From Isochrysis galbana (lineage: Eukaryota > Haptophyta > Isochrysidales > Isochrysidaceae): a stretch of DNA of 64,000 bases. The position numbers and the translations under genes are program-made. Below the pieces are notes generated by a model. It had not been told where the DNA came from. It saw nothing but the letters and a program-made list of their open reading frames with translations, and ran no database searches. The stretch covers positions 9,972,709 to 10,036,708 of the forward strand of contig CM030932.1 in assembly GCA_018136815.1 (NCBI GenBank), read 5' to 3'. Below, one piece after another: positions 48,961 through 59,326 of the stretch (position 1 is the first letter of the stretch; each line of letters starts with the position of its first letter).

Positions 48961-49588
48961 AGACTGGGCGCCGCAAACCGCCGCAACCATAGCCGCAGCG
49001 TCACGCGCGATGATACGCATTAGCAGGCCCACATACTAGCCCCCCCCACGCACGCTAGGCCCAAAATACTGCACCAAAGGCCGACCCCCCGAAACTGATG
49101 ACGAAGGAATGAGGGGGGATGCGGCGTGTGTATGGGTGAACGAGGGGCAAGGGTGTTTTCAGGGTCTCGCTCATCCTAGGGCAGTAGTATAGCGGCGCTA
49201 GCCGGCTTTTTCAGGGTTTTTTTTCACCGCCAAAGGCTACGCACACAAAAATCAGCCGTGCATCTCGGCATTAAGATGCCACGCTGCTTCCCTGTCCCCT
49301 CTTCACCTCGCCGACAGGCGCTGCGCTGAGCTACGCAGCACGGCACTTGACCTGCACCTGAACGAGCATCTTATGGAGGCTCACACCGATGCCATCACCA
49401 GCTTCGGCCCGAGCCGTCTCGTTTCTCGTTTGAGAAATCACACGCTCCGGCCCGAGCTGTCTCGTCTGAAAAAAGGAGCTCTCGACGCCGCCGGACGGGC
49501 TGTGTGCAGAACAGTTCGCCTGACCCGGCTCGCGCCGAGGTGTGGCTCAATAGCCGGTTCGTCCAGCACCCCAACCGTGCCCCGCCCG
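48961..49588. other. Non-coding interval
   Basis: No gene, RNA gene or repeat recognised; it includes the 3' UTR region of the cysteinyl-tRNA synthetase gene. Confidence 0.4.
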
Positions 49589-52332
49589 CTAGGCACCTGG
49601 CCGCGTGAGTTGGGCGAGGAGCTCGGGCGACAACTCACCGCGATGCGCGTTGACGAGAGTTTCGGCCTCGGCATAGAGCGCCCCAAGCCCCGTCTCGAGG
49701 GCGGCGAAGAGGTCAGGTGTCTTGGCAAGCCGCTCGAGGTGCTTCTCGTACTCCTTAGCCTGCTTATTGTACACCTTGTCGACATCCTTCTTGGCGCTCT
49801 TGGTGAGCAGCTCACCATCAACGGTCAGCGTGGGCTTGCCGTCGGCATCGCGCTCGTTGGGCGAGTACTTGGCAGCGTACTTGGGTTGGAGAAAGAGCTC
49901 AGCGGGAGGGACTGCCGCTTCGCGCTCCTTGATGATCTCGGCGCGCTTACCCTCGAGCTTGCGAGCCAGCTTGCTTGCGGCAGCCTCTAGCGCTGCGGCC
50001 GCCTTGGCCTCAAGTTCGCGCCGCATCTCGGCCGGATCGTCGCGCCGCCAGACGGCGCCGTCCGGTCGGTCCTCCAGCCGTATACCCAGGTCGACGAGTG
50101 TCGAATCCCGCAGCTGGTCGCACAATCCAAGCAAATCGGCGGCGGCGGCGCCTCCGGCCGCTCGCGCGCCTGCGCGCACAGAGTCGCGGAATGCGGCGAG
50201 CGCGTCGACGATGGGCGCCCCAGCGTCCGTGTCATTTGTGTCAGCGTCGTCGTCGGTGGGTAGTCCAAACTCGGGAAGCACGGCGACGCCAAAGATGCGC
50301 AGCATGCGCGTGACATAAACGGCACCCTTCTTCAGTAGCAATGCGTCGGGACGCTCGGCACCTGCCCCGTACATGTAGCGGTTGGCGTCAGAGACGATGG
50401 CAAGGAGTTCCTCCATCGCGCCGGGTGTATTGAAGTTGTCGAGCAGTGCTTGGTGAACACGCGTTTGGTGCTCAGCGAGCGAGGCAGCTAGCTCGAGTTC
50501 GGCGGCGCCTGGCTTGGTCGGTCGACTCAGCCATGAGCTACCTTTGATGCGATGCGCGACCTGAGCCGGTGTAGGCAGCGGCAGTCGGGAGAGTAGCGCA
50601 TACAATGGGTGATGCGGGGGGTGGGGCACGCGCCTCGGCAAAGTAGTTGATGAAAGTCTTCTCCTTGTTCTTGGCATCGTCTAGGGTATGGTCCGAGTAG
50701 TCGATCGGCTTGTCCCACGGCTGCAGCAGAAACATGATGCGGATGCGGCGTGCACCGTGCTTGCCGAGGCCACCAAGTGCCTGCCGGATAGTGATGAAGT
50801 TTTTGAGCGACTTGGCCATCTTGAGTCCCTTGATATGCAGGTGGCCGAAGTGAAAGAAGTAGTTGACCCACTGGCCGCAACCGTGGAAGGCCTCAGCCTG
50901 ACAGAGCTCGTTATCGTGGTGTGGAAATTGCAAGTCAACTCCGCCTGCATGCACGTCCATGTTGTCCCCCAGCAGCTCAGACGCCATGACAGAGCACTCA
51001 ATGTGCCACCCAGGCCGGCCGCCACCCCACGGGCTCTCCCAAGCGGGCTCGCCCGCCTTGCTCGCCTTCCACAGCGCGAAATCGCCCGCGCTGCGCTTCT
51101 CGCCCGCCGCCGCCTTGTGCGATCCTTCGCTCTCCTCCATCTCCGCCTCCGTCGCCTTGCCCTTGGACGGCTGCAGCTTGGGGTAGTCATGGCCGGCGCG
51201 CTTGAAGGCGGCCAGGTCCATGTAGACCGAGCCATTGGACTCGTACGCTAGACCACGCTCGACGATGCGCTCGATGAAGGCGACAATCTCGGGCACGTAC
51301 TCTGTCACGCGGGTCAGCGCGTCAGGCGCGCGAACGTTGAGCGCCTCCATGTCCTCCATCCAGCTCGCTTCGAAGCGGCGCGCGTGCGCATCAAACACGG
51401 CGACGTCCGTCACGCTGGCGCCCTTCTCCTTATCGAGCGACTCTGCTAGCGGCTCGGCCGCCGCGCGCGCAAGCGCGTCCGCATCAGAGCCCGCCGAGGA
51501 AGCCGCGACGGCCGCCTTGACGGCCTCGAAGTTGGCCACCTTCTGCTGCTGCTGCTTGAGTAGCTCAAGCCGCTCCACTTCCTCGCGTCTGCAGGATGCG
51601 TGCGGATGGAGGCGGCGTGAGGTGACAAAAGTGTAGAAGGCACACCCGGCCCGCGTGGCGGCGAGACGGGCGGCGGACGCGCTCACGATCGACGCGGTGC
51701 GCGCCAGCGGCCACATGGTGGTCGCGCCCCTGCGCAGGACAGGCGTGTTGGCCCGACGTCCTCGCACAAGCCACGCGACGTGATGCGACGGCCCGCGTGC
51801 TGTCCTCCCCTCTGTCCTCCCGTCCTCCCCTTGCCCGCCGTCGGTCTGCTCACCCTCCTCCTTGAAGGGGCGTCTCAAGCTGATGAAGCCTCTCCCTAAG
51901 CTTGTCCTCGAACTGCCTCATAGCCTCCTCCACGCGCTCCTTCACCTGGTCGAAAGGCTTGCCTTCTCTCACAAACTGTTCGAGCAGCAGGTTGAGCCTC
52001 GCACGCTTGATGATCTTATCGTCTATATCAGTGACATTGAGCTGAAGAAAGACTTGGTAGCCAAGGTAATCCTCCATGATCCTTCGTATGATGTCCATCG
52101 TCAAGTAGGCCCGAGCGTGGCCCATGTGGCAGTGGTCATAGACTGTGGGGCCACATGTGTACCATAAAACTTTCTTTCCATTTCTGGGTATGAAGAGCTC
52201 CTTCTGGCCCGTGAGAGAGTTGTGGACGCGGAGGCCGGTGGGCGGGGAGTCCCCCTGTGGTGCGTACCATGGAGGATGGGGCCCAACGCAGACGCCGGAC
52301 GCGGTGAGGCCGCTCGCGAGGGAAGGGGGCAT
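49589..52332 (-). CDS. CARS1: Cysteinyl-tRNA synthetase
   Basis: Three exons (52332-51854, 51588-50634 and 50560-49589) join in phase and give about 801 residues, close to eukaryotic cytosolic enzymes (about 750). It charges tRNA-Cys with cysteine. Class I signatures: WYTCGPTVYDHCHMGHARAY (HIGH region and first zinc cysteine), NVTDIDDKIIKRA, PGWHIECSVMASELLGDNMD, HAGGVDLQFPHHDNELCQAE (zinc ligands) and LKMAKSLKNFITI (KMSKS region). The C-terminal part is helical and charged with the eukaryote-specific extension (KLEGKRAEIIKERE, LFLQPKYAAKYSPNERDADG). Intron 1 is GT-AG. Intron 2 is in phase only if it starts with GC (GAG, then GCGCGT). No targeting peptide is evident. Confidence 0.9.
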
Positions 52333-52559
52333 GCGAGGGGGAGGGGGAGAGGCGGCGGGGCGGGGGGGAGGGAAGCGGCGGAGGAGGGGGGAGGGGGACC
52401 CTACAGGAAGAGGGTTGTGGGACGATCGTAATGTGAGAGAACCGCGGGAGAGATGCGGTGATTAACGGGCTCGTCATGCCGCGGTTCTTTCTCACTTTGT
52501 GGCCTCGTTATTTTATAGAGGGAGGGGACCTCTTGAGAGGCGAGCGAGAGTGCGCAGTG

Positions 52560-52829
52560 AGTGGAGAGAGAGAGTAGGGGGGGGGGGAGGGCGAGAGAGA
52601 AAGAGAGAGAAGTAGACACTAAAGAAAGTAGGAGGAGAGGGAGACAGAGAGAGGAGAGAGAAGGACAGAGAGGGGGGGGGAGAGAAGAGAGAAGAGAGAG
52701 AAAAATGGGACAATAAATCCTCCTCCTCCATGTGTCCCTCGGCTCTCTACGTCTCTCTCTCCTCTAGTTCGTCTTCATTTCTTATTCCCTCATTCGATCG
52801 TCAGATTCATCGTGTACGAGTCCGCCGGC

Positions 52830-52923
<94 letters not shown>

Positions 52924-52960
52924 CCTCTCCCCCTCCCCCCCCCCCCCCCCTCGTGGCCAG
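52560..52960. repeat. GA/CT microsatellites
   Basis: A GA-rich tract (about 52560-52700), then nearly pure (CT)n at 52832-52920 and a C run at 52936-52950. AAAAGAAAACA-type units recur at 52962-53070. From 53071 to 53583 no gene is supported; part may be the copia 3' region or LTR. Confidence 0.9.
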
Positions 52961-53583
52961 CCAAAAGAAAACAAGGAGAGAAGCTAAAAGAAAACATGGA
53001 GTGAGGCCAAAAGAAAACGAGAAGAACCCTCCCGGGCTCGGGGTGGGTGGCCCCAGCCAAAAGAAAACAAGACACAGGGAGAGAACCTCCTCGTTAGAAC
53101 TTATAGCGTCGTATGACATCTTGTTAGCTAGCACTCCTAGCCACATACACCGGACGAGCCATGCGCCAACCGCGCACACCCCCATCGCGGGGTAGGGGCT
53201 CCGTTGCCGTCGAAGGGCTACGGTCCCGCAGCACTAAGGTTATACTAACACAACAATAAAACTCTGACGCTCCCCCATCGCCAAAGGCGAAACCCTGATT
53301 CTCCCAATCGTTGCCATTCCCGAGAAAGGTACAAGCTTACCTTCGAGGCTGAAATGTGCTCAAGCGTCAAAGACATAGGCCAGCAACAATTCTTCGCCTT
53401 CTAAGACGGCGGCATCCAAACCTGTAACATTCCTGCGTCGTCACCCAGCACCTGGTTGCCTAGTTAAGGTTGAATGAAGTGGAGGCTATCACCAAGCAAG
53501 TGACATGAAACATGAAGTCAGAGAATGGGGCATGCGGGGTTAAATCCAAGATGTTGGATTAACTTGATGCTCCCAGCGCGAGG

Positions 53584-54093
53584 TTGCGAAATTTTACGAA
53601 TTTATTCTTCTCAAGCGCCTTGGTCATCATATCAGCGATCTGCGATCTGATCTTCAGTCGATATCCACATCGGCATGGAAACACGATCGAGATATTGTTT
53701 GCGACCAAACCAGATCCAATTGTCGTAGTGTCGAGTGCGTCCTTTTACGCCGGGGTTCTTGATGGACGCAACGGTAGCTCAGTTATCGCAGAAGATTGTC
53801 GCCGGGAGCTTATATTCGGCTTCGAGAAACTTGAGAACATTGAGTACGAAGCGAAGGTCTTTAGCAACATTGGCATTGGTGTAGGCGGCGATCTCGGCCT
53901 CAGCGGAGCTTTGTGGAATAATCTTGAGTTTGCGAGCGGAGTATGAGATAGCGGCACCGCAGTATTTGATGATGTGGCTGGCGAAGGGCGTCGGTGAACT
54001 CCCCCATGATGCGTCGGAATAAACTTCAATGTCCTGACGGTTGCCGTTGAATTTAATCCCGAGATGCCTAGTGTTTGTTGTATTCCTGCCCAT
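53584..54093 (-). pseudogene. Copia retrotransposon RNase H and polyprotein end
   Basis: The minus-strand frame has the copia RNase H pattern: IEVYSDASWG, GAAISYSARKLKII, PQSSAEAEIAAYTNANVAKD and IFCDN, where a TGA stop falls right after CDN. Past the stop the frame resumes with KNPGVKGRTRHYDNW, ISTEDQIADLMTKAL-type residues and a final KFVKFRNLALGAS before the natural stop near 53573. It is a decayed 3' end of a Ty1/copia polyprotein. The upstream side is cut by repeat R4 at 54088. Confidence 0.8.
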
Positions 54094-54310
54094 CTGAAGG
54101 CTGTAGGCATGAATATTCGTGTAAGGTACGCGCTCACAATTACAATTGAACAGTTCCCCGTGTTACCACTGACGCACAAGACACACAGATTCGGATTCCC
54201 CATGGTCTCAAGTCCAGGTTTGCAGGTTTTGGTCTCGAAATTTGCGATTCGAATTTTGTTTTTGCTGTTACTATAATTGTTGGCTCGTTTAAGGTAATAA
54301 ACCGGCATGA
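54088..54310 (-). repeat. Dispersed repeat R4, copy 3 (fullest)
   Basis: It spans the parts seen singly at 2396-2530 and 34370-34510 and begins next to the copia fragment at CCCATCTGAAGGCTGTA. About 220 bp. No inverted ends or clear target duplications. From 54311 to 54719 no gene is supported. Confidence 0.6.
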
Positions 54311-54719
54311 CTTCGACTTCTCGTTCTGCAGTCGCTCTGCGAGACTCTCTCTCTCTCTCTCTCTCTCCGTCCGCCTCTCCTCGGCCGACGGCAGGAAGAT
54401 TCGTCCAAAACATTCTCCGGTCCCAAGATATCTCGTGGGGGGTCTCTCCGCGCTCCGCGAGGGAAAGGACGCGATCTCGCTCCGAGATTGGCCTCGCGCC
54501 CTCCCACGCTGCCCCGCCGTGCCCTCGGTCCCTCGCCCCCCCCCGCGGCAGCTTCTTTCCCTCGGCGTGCCGTCCGTCGCCTCCGGCCGTTATATTAATC
54601 CCCCCCCCCGCGCGAGGTTCTCTTCTCCCCCGCGCGCGGTTCGTTTCCTCCGGCCGTCGTTGTTCCCCCCCTCGCTTCGATTCCTCTCGCGGTTCCTTCG
54701 ATAGTTCGAACCCGCTGCG

Positions 54720-54766
54720 GGTGTCTGGAGAAAAGTGCGCTTTTAGAGTGGTTTTTGTGCCCGCAT
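54720..54766. repeat. About 46-bp repeat, also at 55872-55915
   Basis: GTGTCTGGAGAAAAGTGCGC then AGAGTGGTTTTTGTGCCC here, and GTGTCTTGAAGGAAGGTGCG then GAGTGGTTTTGTGCCC at 55872. Each copy lies just beyond the stop codon side of an AT-rich minus-strand frame, so it may be part of a shared 3' flank. Confidence 0.75.
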
Positions 54767-54875
54767 AGCGTTTTCATACGTAACGTTACCACCTTCGTCA
54801 CAGCCGCGGCTGGTCTCTAAATCGTATTATTTTGATACAACGAATCGTTGACAGTTGGGGGCAAATGCAGAATAC

Positions 54876-55184
54876 TCACTCGTCCAAATTATTTTCATAC
54901 GTGTAGTGAATGTATTCGGCCCCAATCCAGACATTCTGAACAGGAAGAAGGTGTGTATTTCTGAGTTTCTTTCTCATAGCCTGCATGAAATCTAAAAACG
55001 ATTGTCGTAGCATTTCGTCGATTTTAAGATTAACGCCTTGGGAGTCCTTGTATTCAATCCGCGTTTCATGCAGAATCAAGTGGAATCTGGTCCACTCGAA
55101 TACGAGCTTTTTGTAGGGGGGGGGGATTGGAATGAAAGGGACTGATACTGTCGCGTTGGCAAGATTGTGTGAATACCTCCCCAT
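54876..55184 (-). CDS. AT-rich 102-residue frame, unknown
   Basis: MGRYSHNLANATVSVPFIPI to a stop after YTYENNLDE, with a helical middle (KIDEMLRQSFLDFMQAMRKK). It probably begins upstream of this ATG or in another exon. Its C-terminal tyrosine-rich end is vaguely like that of the 55934-56458 protein, and both have the same 46-bp repeat downstream. No family recognised. Confidence 0.45.
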   Translation of the reverse strand: MGRYSHNLANATVSVPFIPIPPPYKKLVFEWTRFHLILHETRIEYKDSQGVNLKIDEMLRQSFLDFMQAMRKKLRNTHLLPVQNVWIGAEYIHYTYENNLDE

Positions 55185-55563
55185 GTGGGCTTACCTTGAT
55201 GCGTTTGTTTTACGGGGGAGCGTCTTGTGGCGGCGCTGCAGCGCTGTGGTTTGCGTGAGCTGGTGGAAGTGGGCACACATATCCCCGTAATGCCCAACAA
55301 AGTAGGCGTGGGATACTCTTGTGGTAGGGTTTGGTGTGTGTGCGCGCTTCGTACCGCCTCGGTGTGCACCCACAACAACAACCCCACCGCCGCGCGACTC
55401 CCCGCGTCCCATATGGTTGGTGGAGAATGGCAGAGAGCTGTACAACATGGTCCCATGGGCTCTCTTTGTGGCACCGAGCACGGCGGGGGAGTCTCGTTGT
55501 GCTCTCTCGCAAAGAGTGTGGCCGTGTCCCGCGGGACGTTATGGCTCTCTTACACTCTCCAGT

Positions 55564-55822
55564 AAAAATGTACAGCATTGTGTATAACAACCACCTCCCA
55601 ATCGATAGATGCATCGTGAGTTATGCAACCGCATTCTTCGTCGCCACAATCCGGATGAACAAAAAAATACTGGACGCAAGCTCACAAAGACAATACCCAC
55701 CAAGGGAAAGCCTCAAGGGCAACCTAAACAGTCTACACGGAAGACTGACGAGCACTCACGTATCAGTGATGAAGTCTGGGGGAAAATTATTCGAGGAGAA
55801 GATCTATAACGTCAAAAAATAA
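55564..55822 (+). CDS. AT-rich short frame, unknown
   Basis: About 85 residues from MYSIVYNNHLPIDRCIVSYA to KLFEEKIYNVKK. Moderately AT-rich and codon-like. It lies on the opposite strand to its AT-rich neighbours. No family recognised; may be a fragment. Confidence 0.35.
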
Positions 55823-55933
55823 CGTTGAGTAGCCACCTGAGATAGGATACCAAGACCAAAACTGCTCACCGGTGTCTTGAAGGAAGGTGCGCTTTTTTTG
55901 AGTGGTTTTGTGCCCACATCGGGGGGTTCCCCG

Positions 55934-56458
55934 TCAACCTGGTGCTTCAAACTCGTAACTATATGCATCATAGATTCTGTCCAGATCGAGCATCACACTG
56001 TTCACGAATTTACTATACTCAATAACGTCATTGGTCATACCAATAAAATCCGTCAACTTCTTCTGTACAGATTCTAGCGTGTCATTCTCACGAATGATAA
56101 AGTCATACTGTGGCACAGTAGTCTTCAAGCCCAATATCTCTTGCAATCGTTGTTTGAGGCGTATCAGGATGCTGCCATTGAATCGGTGTTCTCGTTCCAC
56201 TGGAACTGTATTCACCTCTCTTGCACTCGTTGGGTAGTGATAGTACATGACTCTATTCATTAGGTGCAGGCATTCCTCCATGATATGTTTTTGGTATGGA
56301 GTCACCTGATCGCTATTCATATAGTTCTGAATTCTTTGCTGTAAATGGAATTCGGCTGGTTTGAGACCGTCAAGGATATTTTTTCCCCCCTCCCTCGACA
56401 ACGTCACCATAATACTCCAAATGAATCCCGCTACAATGAACTTGTCGAAGACCTCCAT
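55934..56458 (-). CDS. AT-rich 174-residue protein, unknown
   Basis: A complete frame starting MEVFDKFIVAGFIWSIMVTL. Mostly helical, with FHLQQRIQNYMNSDQVTPYQ, a central basic stretch (RFNGSILIRLKQRLQEILGL) and a C-terminal helix (TLESVQKKLTDFIGMTNDVI). The first 20 residues are hydrophobic and could be a membrane or signal segment, though a start further upstream is possible. Composition contrasts strongly with the GC-rich surroundings. Function unknown. Confidence 0.5.
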   Translation of the reverse strand: MEVFDKFIVAGFIWSIMVTLSREGGKNILDGLKPAEFHLQQRIQNYMNSDQVTPYQKHIMEECLHLMNRVMYYHYPTSAREVNTVPVEREHRFNGSILIRLKQRLQEILGLKTTVPQYDFIIRENDTLESVQKKLTDFIGMTNDVIEYSKFVNSVMLDLDRIYDAYSYEFEAPG

Positions 56459-56541
56459 CAGTGCCTCCGTTGATTATTTTGGACTTGCTCGCACCTGGGT
56501 ATTCTGTATTCTGACGCGCGTGTGTCAACATAATTTTGTAG

Positions 56542-56987
56542 GGAATGTAGAAGGGGGTGGTATATTCACAGTTTCAGTGGATCGAGGAGTCGCCTTCCCC
56601 GACGAGGTGCCGCCATCGCACAGAAATGCGCTTCTGACGGTTTCAATCACGGCCCGTGACGAGCTGGGCGGCTTGGCGCGCGTGTACGGATTCCGTCACG
56701 ATGTGGGCGCGGTCGAGCTAGCAGACGTCTGGGTTGCCGAGCACTTGCGGCAAAGGAAGTTGGGCACTCATCTTGTACAACGAGCACTTGCCCATGCCAA
56801 AGATCTTGGCGTATCGACGATGTGGATGTGGACACTCTCGTCTCCAAAACTGTTGAGCTTTTATTCTCGCCTTGGGTTCGAGGCGGTGGGTGGGAAGCAG
56901 ATCCCCTCTCGCATGCGATCGCGATACTTGCGCAGACGGTGGCCCTGGATCGACTCTGACATCGTTGTCATGCGCCGAGGGGTGTGA
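56542..56987 (+). CDS. GNAT-family N-acetyltransferase
   Basis: The exon, after a likely acceptor (TTTTGTAG at 56534-56541), encodes about 147 residues. GNAT signatures: the strand ELADVWVAEHLRQRKLGTHL with the Q/RxxGxG/A-type acetyl-CoA loop (RQRKLGTHL), the helix VQRALAHAKDLGV, MWMWTLSSPKLLSFYSRLGF (the usual A..FY.K.GF motif) and EAVGGKQIPSR. The C-terminus is arginine-rich (RMRSRYLRRRWPW). The N-terminal exon was not located. Substrate unknown. Confidence 0.75.
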
Positions 56988-57239
56988 ATGGGGGAAACGA
57001 TTGCGGGTTGCGCAACGACGGGAACCTTCCTAGTCCGCGATCTCCACCGGGATCTGCGGCAGCCAGGGTAGCCGCGTGCGTGCACACACACACACACACC
57101 AAGGCGTCCCAAAGGGGAGACATGTGGATCGTGATTTCAACGAGATATCGACCCTGTCACAAATCGAGTCAATGGAGTAAGACCACCTGTGGGGTTCAAC
57201 AAATACAAGTTGAGTCAAGTGACCCTCCAGGTGACAACA

Positions 57240-57700
57240 GAAAGTGCTAGCAGGGATGGGGATAATTGAACGCTTTTGGTCTTTGTCGACGTAGAGTTCG
57301 ATCTTAATTAGAATGCCATCGAGGGTACGCTTGAAGATATTGGGCTCGGCTGGACAGCGAATGAATCCAAGTGATTGAAGATGCTCTGCGTTAGACTTCA
57401 TGAATAGGTTTCCGGCTTGTTTATAGTTCCTTCGAGAGGGCGTGTTAGCTTGCAAGCGGTGAAACCTTGTTGGCCTAGATGGGAAATTGGCCAGAGGCCA
57501 AATACATATGTATTTGGCTGTATTTGAAGCGCGTCCTGGGTTGTAGGCCTCGAATGTATTTGAAATGTATTTGGCCGGAGGCCAAATACATGTGTATTTG
57601 GCTGTATTTGCAGGCCCCAGCACCGTATTTCCCATCTAGGCTTGTTGGACAAAGCCATGGGGTTGTTCGACGTATAAGTCCATGTTGGGATCCATGTCGC
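57240..57700 (-). pseudogene. Copia reverse transcriptase fragment, split by a MITE
   Basis: On the minus strand LYVEQPHGFVQQ is followed, past the MITE, by GFTACKLTRPLEG and then, after a frameshift near 57415, by HLQSLGFIRCPAEPNIFK and ILIKIELYVDK. These match the order of copia RT motifs (YMEQPEGF, VCKLKKSLYGLKQ, LYVDD). The catalytic DD is DK here. Non-functional. It may belong with the RNase H fragment at 53584, but 3 kb of other sequence separates them. Confidence 0.75.
57474..57640. mobile_element. 167-bp MITE, hAT-like, 8-bp target duplication
   Basis: The terminal repeats CCTAGATGGGAAAT and their exact inverse (14 bp) are flanked by CTTGTTGG on both sides (57466-57473 and 57641-57648). 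Inside are two near-palindromes built on GCCAAATACAT/ATGTATTTGGC. An 8-bp duplication is the hAT hallmark. The host sequence is a copia RT. Confidence 0.9.
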
Positions 57701-57959
57701 GACGCGCCGCAGGGACGACGAAGGGAGAGAGTGGAGAGAGGGACTCCATCCCCTTCCCGTCCCTCTTCCACTCCTCCGCCTCCCCCTTTTCCACTTCTCG
57801 CTCTGCAATTACACTTAAGAGTTGTGTTCTAGCAAGAGTGTTCCCTACAAAATAAACGCCCCCCCCCCCTCTCTCTCTTCCTCCCCCTCTCCCCAACAAC
57901 GTCTAAACTTTCTTCTGCTTCTCTCCCCCTAAGAACAGAGGAGAAAACACAGCCGCCCT

Positions 57960-58006
57960 CTTCTCTCTCTCTCTCCCCCCCCCCCCCCCCCCCCCCCCGC
58001 CCGCCT

Positions 58007-58055
<49 letters not shown>

Positions 58056-58150
58056 TCTCTCCTCCCCCTCCTCCCCCCCTTCTCTCGTACTCTCCCTCCC
58101 CACCCCCCACCCCCACCTTCACATATTCTTGATACAGTACTCTCTCTCCT
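57960..58150. repeat. CT microsatellite and C runs
   Basis: A run of about 20 Cs near 57977-57998 and (CT)n at 58010-58075, ending just before the Cys-rich gene. Confidence 0.9.
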
Positions 58151-58204
58151 CCCCCTCCCCCCCTCCCCTCCCCCCTCTCTCGCCCCCTCCCGGGGCCCCC
58201 CCCA

Positions 58205-59326
58205 ATGCCGTGCGGCAGCTGGTGCTCCTCCTCCACCTGCGACCAGCCAGGCTGCTCCTCCTGCAGCCGCTCGATGTGCAACCGACGGACCGAGTGGGAG
58301 CCTTCGCAAACCCCTGACTGCCAGTCCTGGTGCGACGGCGCCGCGTACCCTTCCCACTGCCTCTCCACCCAGTGTTTGGGCTGCGGGAGAGACCACGGAT
58401 GCCCCGAGAGGGTCCTTCCCTCTCCCCTGGCTTCCCCGGCGTCCCCTGCGCCACCTCCCTCCCCTCCGACGGTCTGCGCGCCGCCAGGGACCTCGGAGGG
58501 CAACCCCAACTGCATTGTAGATGAGTGGAGGTGCTGTGAGCAGGAGGGCCTCACGTGCTGGAGGCTCAATGGGAGGGGACGGTACGGGTATGGACAGTGC
58601 AGGGAGAGCTGCCCGGATGGCTGGGACTGCGAGGCGGTCACGAAGCTCTCGCCACCGCCGCCGCCGCTTCCGTTGCCCGATGGGTGCGCCGAGTGGACTG
58701 CAAGGTACGGCACGTGCATCGACAGCCCATCGTGCTGCCAGCCGGGGGATGGTTGCTACCGGCGGATCGCGCCACGGCACGTTGCCATCTGCCGGCCACT
58801 GCCCAAGCACGGCGCGTGCGTCGACACGGACGAGTGGACCTGCCCCGACAACTGGATCTTCTGGATGCCGTTGCCTTCGCCGCCCCCGCCTCCGCCCCCG
58901 ACTGCGCGCCGGCCGGCCGGCCTCCAGCAGGCCGCGGCTGGCCGCGGCGGTGGTGGTAGCCCCGCGCCCGCTGCCGCAAGTGCGCTCGGAGCCTGGGCCG
59001 GTCTCAGCCCCGCCGACCAGTGGCTGCTCGTCATCATCTTTGCGCTCTGTGGCCTCATCGGACTGCTGCTCTACGCATGGTGCTCGGGCCGCGCAGCGCG
59101 CGCGAGCACCGCCCGGCGCGGCCGGCAACAGATGCTCGACTCGGATAAGGGTGGCGCTCCGTCCGGCCCGTCGGTGCCAGCATCTTCCCTCCCGCGCGCT
59201 GCAAGCTCGCAGCCTGAGCACGAGGCGGGCCCCTCGTCGGACGACGAGGCATCACCGCCACCCACAGCCGGCGGCATAGCAGTTAACATTGAGATGCGCC
59301 CGCAGGGCAGCCGTGCTGTGCCGTGA
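58205..59326 (+). CDS. Cys-rich, proline-linker, single-pass membrane protein
   Basis: A 373-residue frame. Three cysteine-rich modules (about residues 1-75, 97-140 and 158-222) are separated by proline-rich linkers (SPLASPASPAPPPSPP; SPPPPPLPLP; SPPPPPPPTA). Module 2 has NPNCIVDEWRCCEQEGLTCW and module 3 has CCQPGDGCYRRIAPRHVAIC, a spacing like small CBM1-type carbohydrate-binding modules of algae. A membrane helix (QWLLVIIFALCGLIGLLLYA, about 284-303) is followed by a basic stop-transfer and a Ser/Pro/acidic tail. It is likely a cell-surface, wall- or scale-associated protein. No signal peptide is seen at this ATG, so an upstream exon is probable. Confidence 0.65.
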   Translation: MPCGSWCSSSTCDQPGCSSCSRSMCNRRTEWEPSQTPDCQSWCDGAAYPSHCLSTQCLGCGRDHGCPERVLPSPLASPASPAPPPSPPTVCAPPGTSEGNPNCIVDEWRCCEQEGLTCWRLNGRGRYGYGQCRESCPDGWDCEAVTKLSPPPPPLPLPDGCAEWTARYGTCIDSPSCCQPGDGCYRRIAPRHVAICRPLPKHGACVDTDEWTCPDNWIFWMPLPSPPPPPPPTARRPAGLQQAAAGRGGGGSPAPAAASALGAWAGLSPADQWLLVIIFALCGLIGLLLYAWCSGRAARASTARRGRQQMLDSDKGGAPSGPSVPASSLPRAASSQPEHEAGPSSDDEASPPPTAGGIAVNIEMRPQGSRAVP

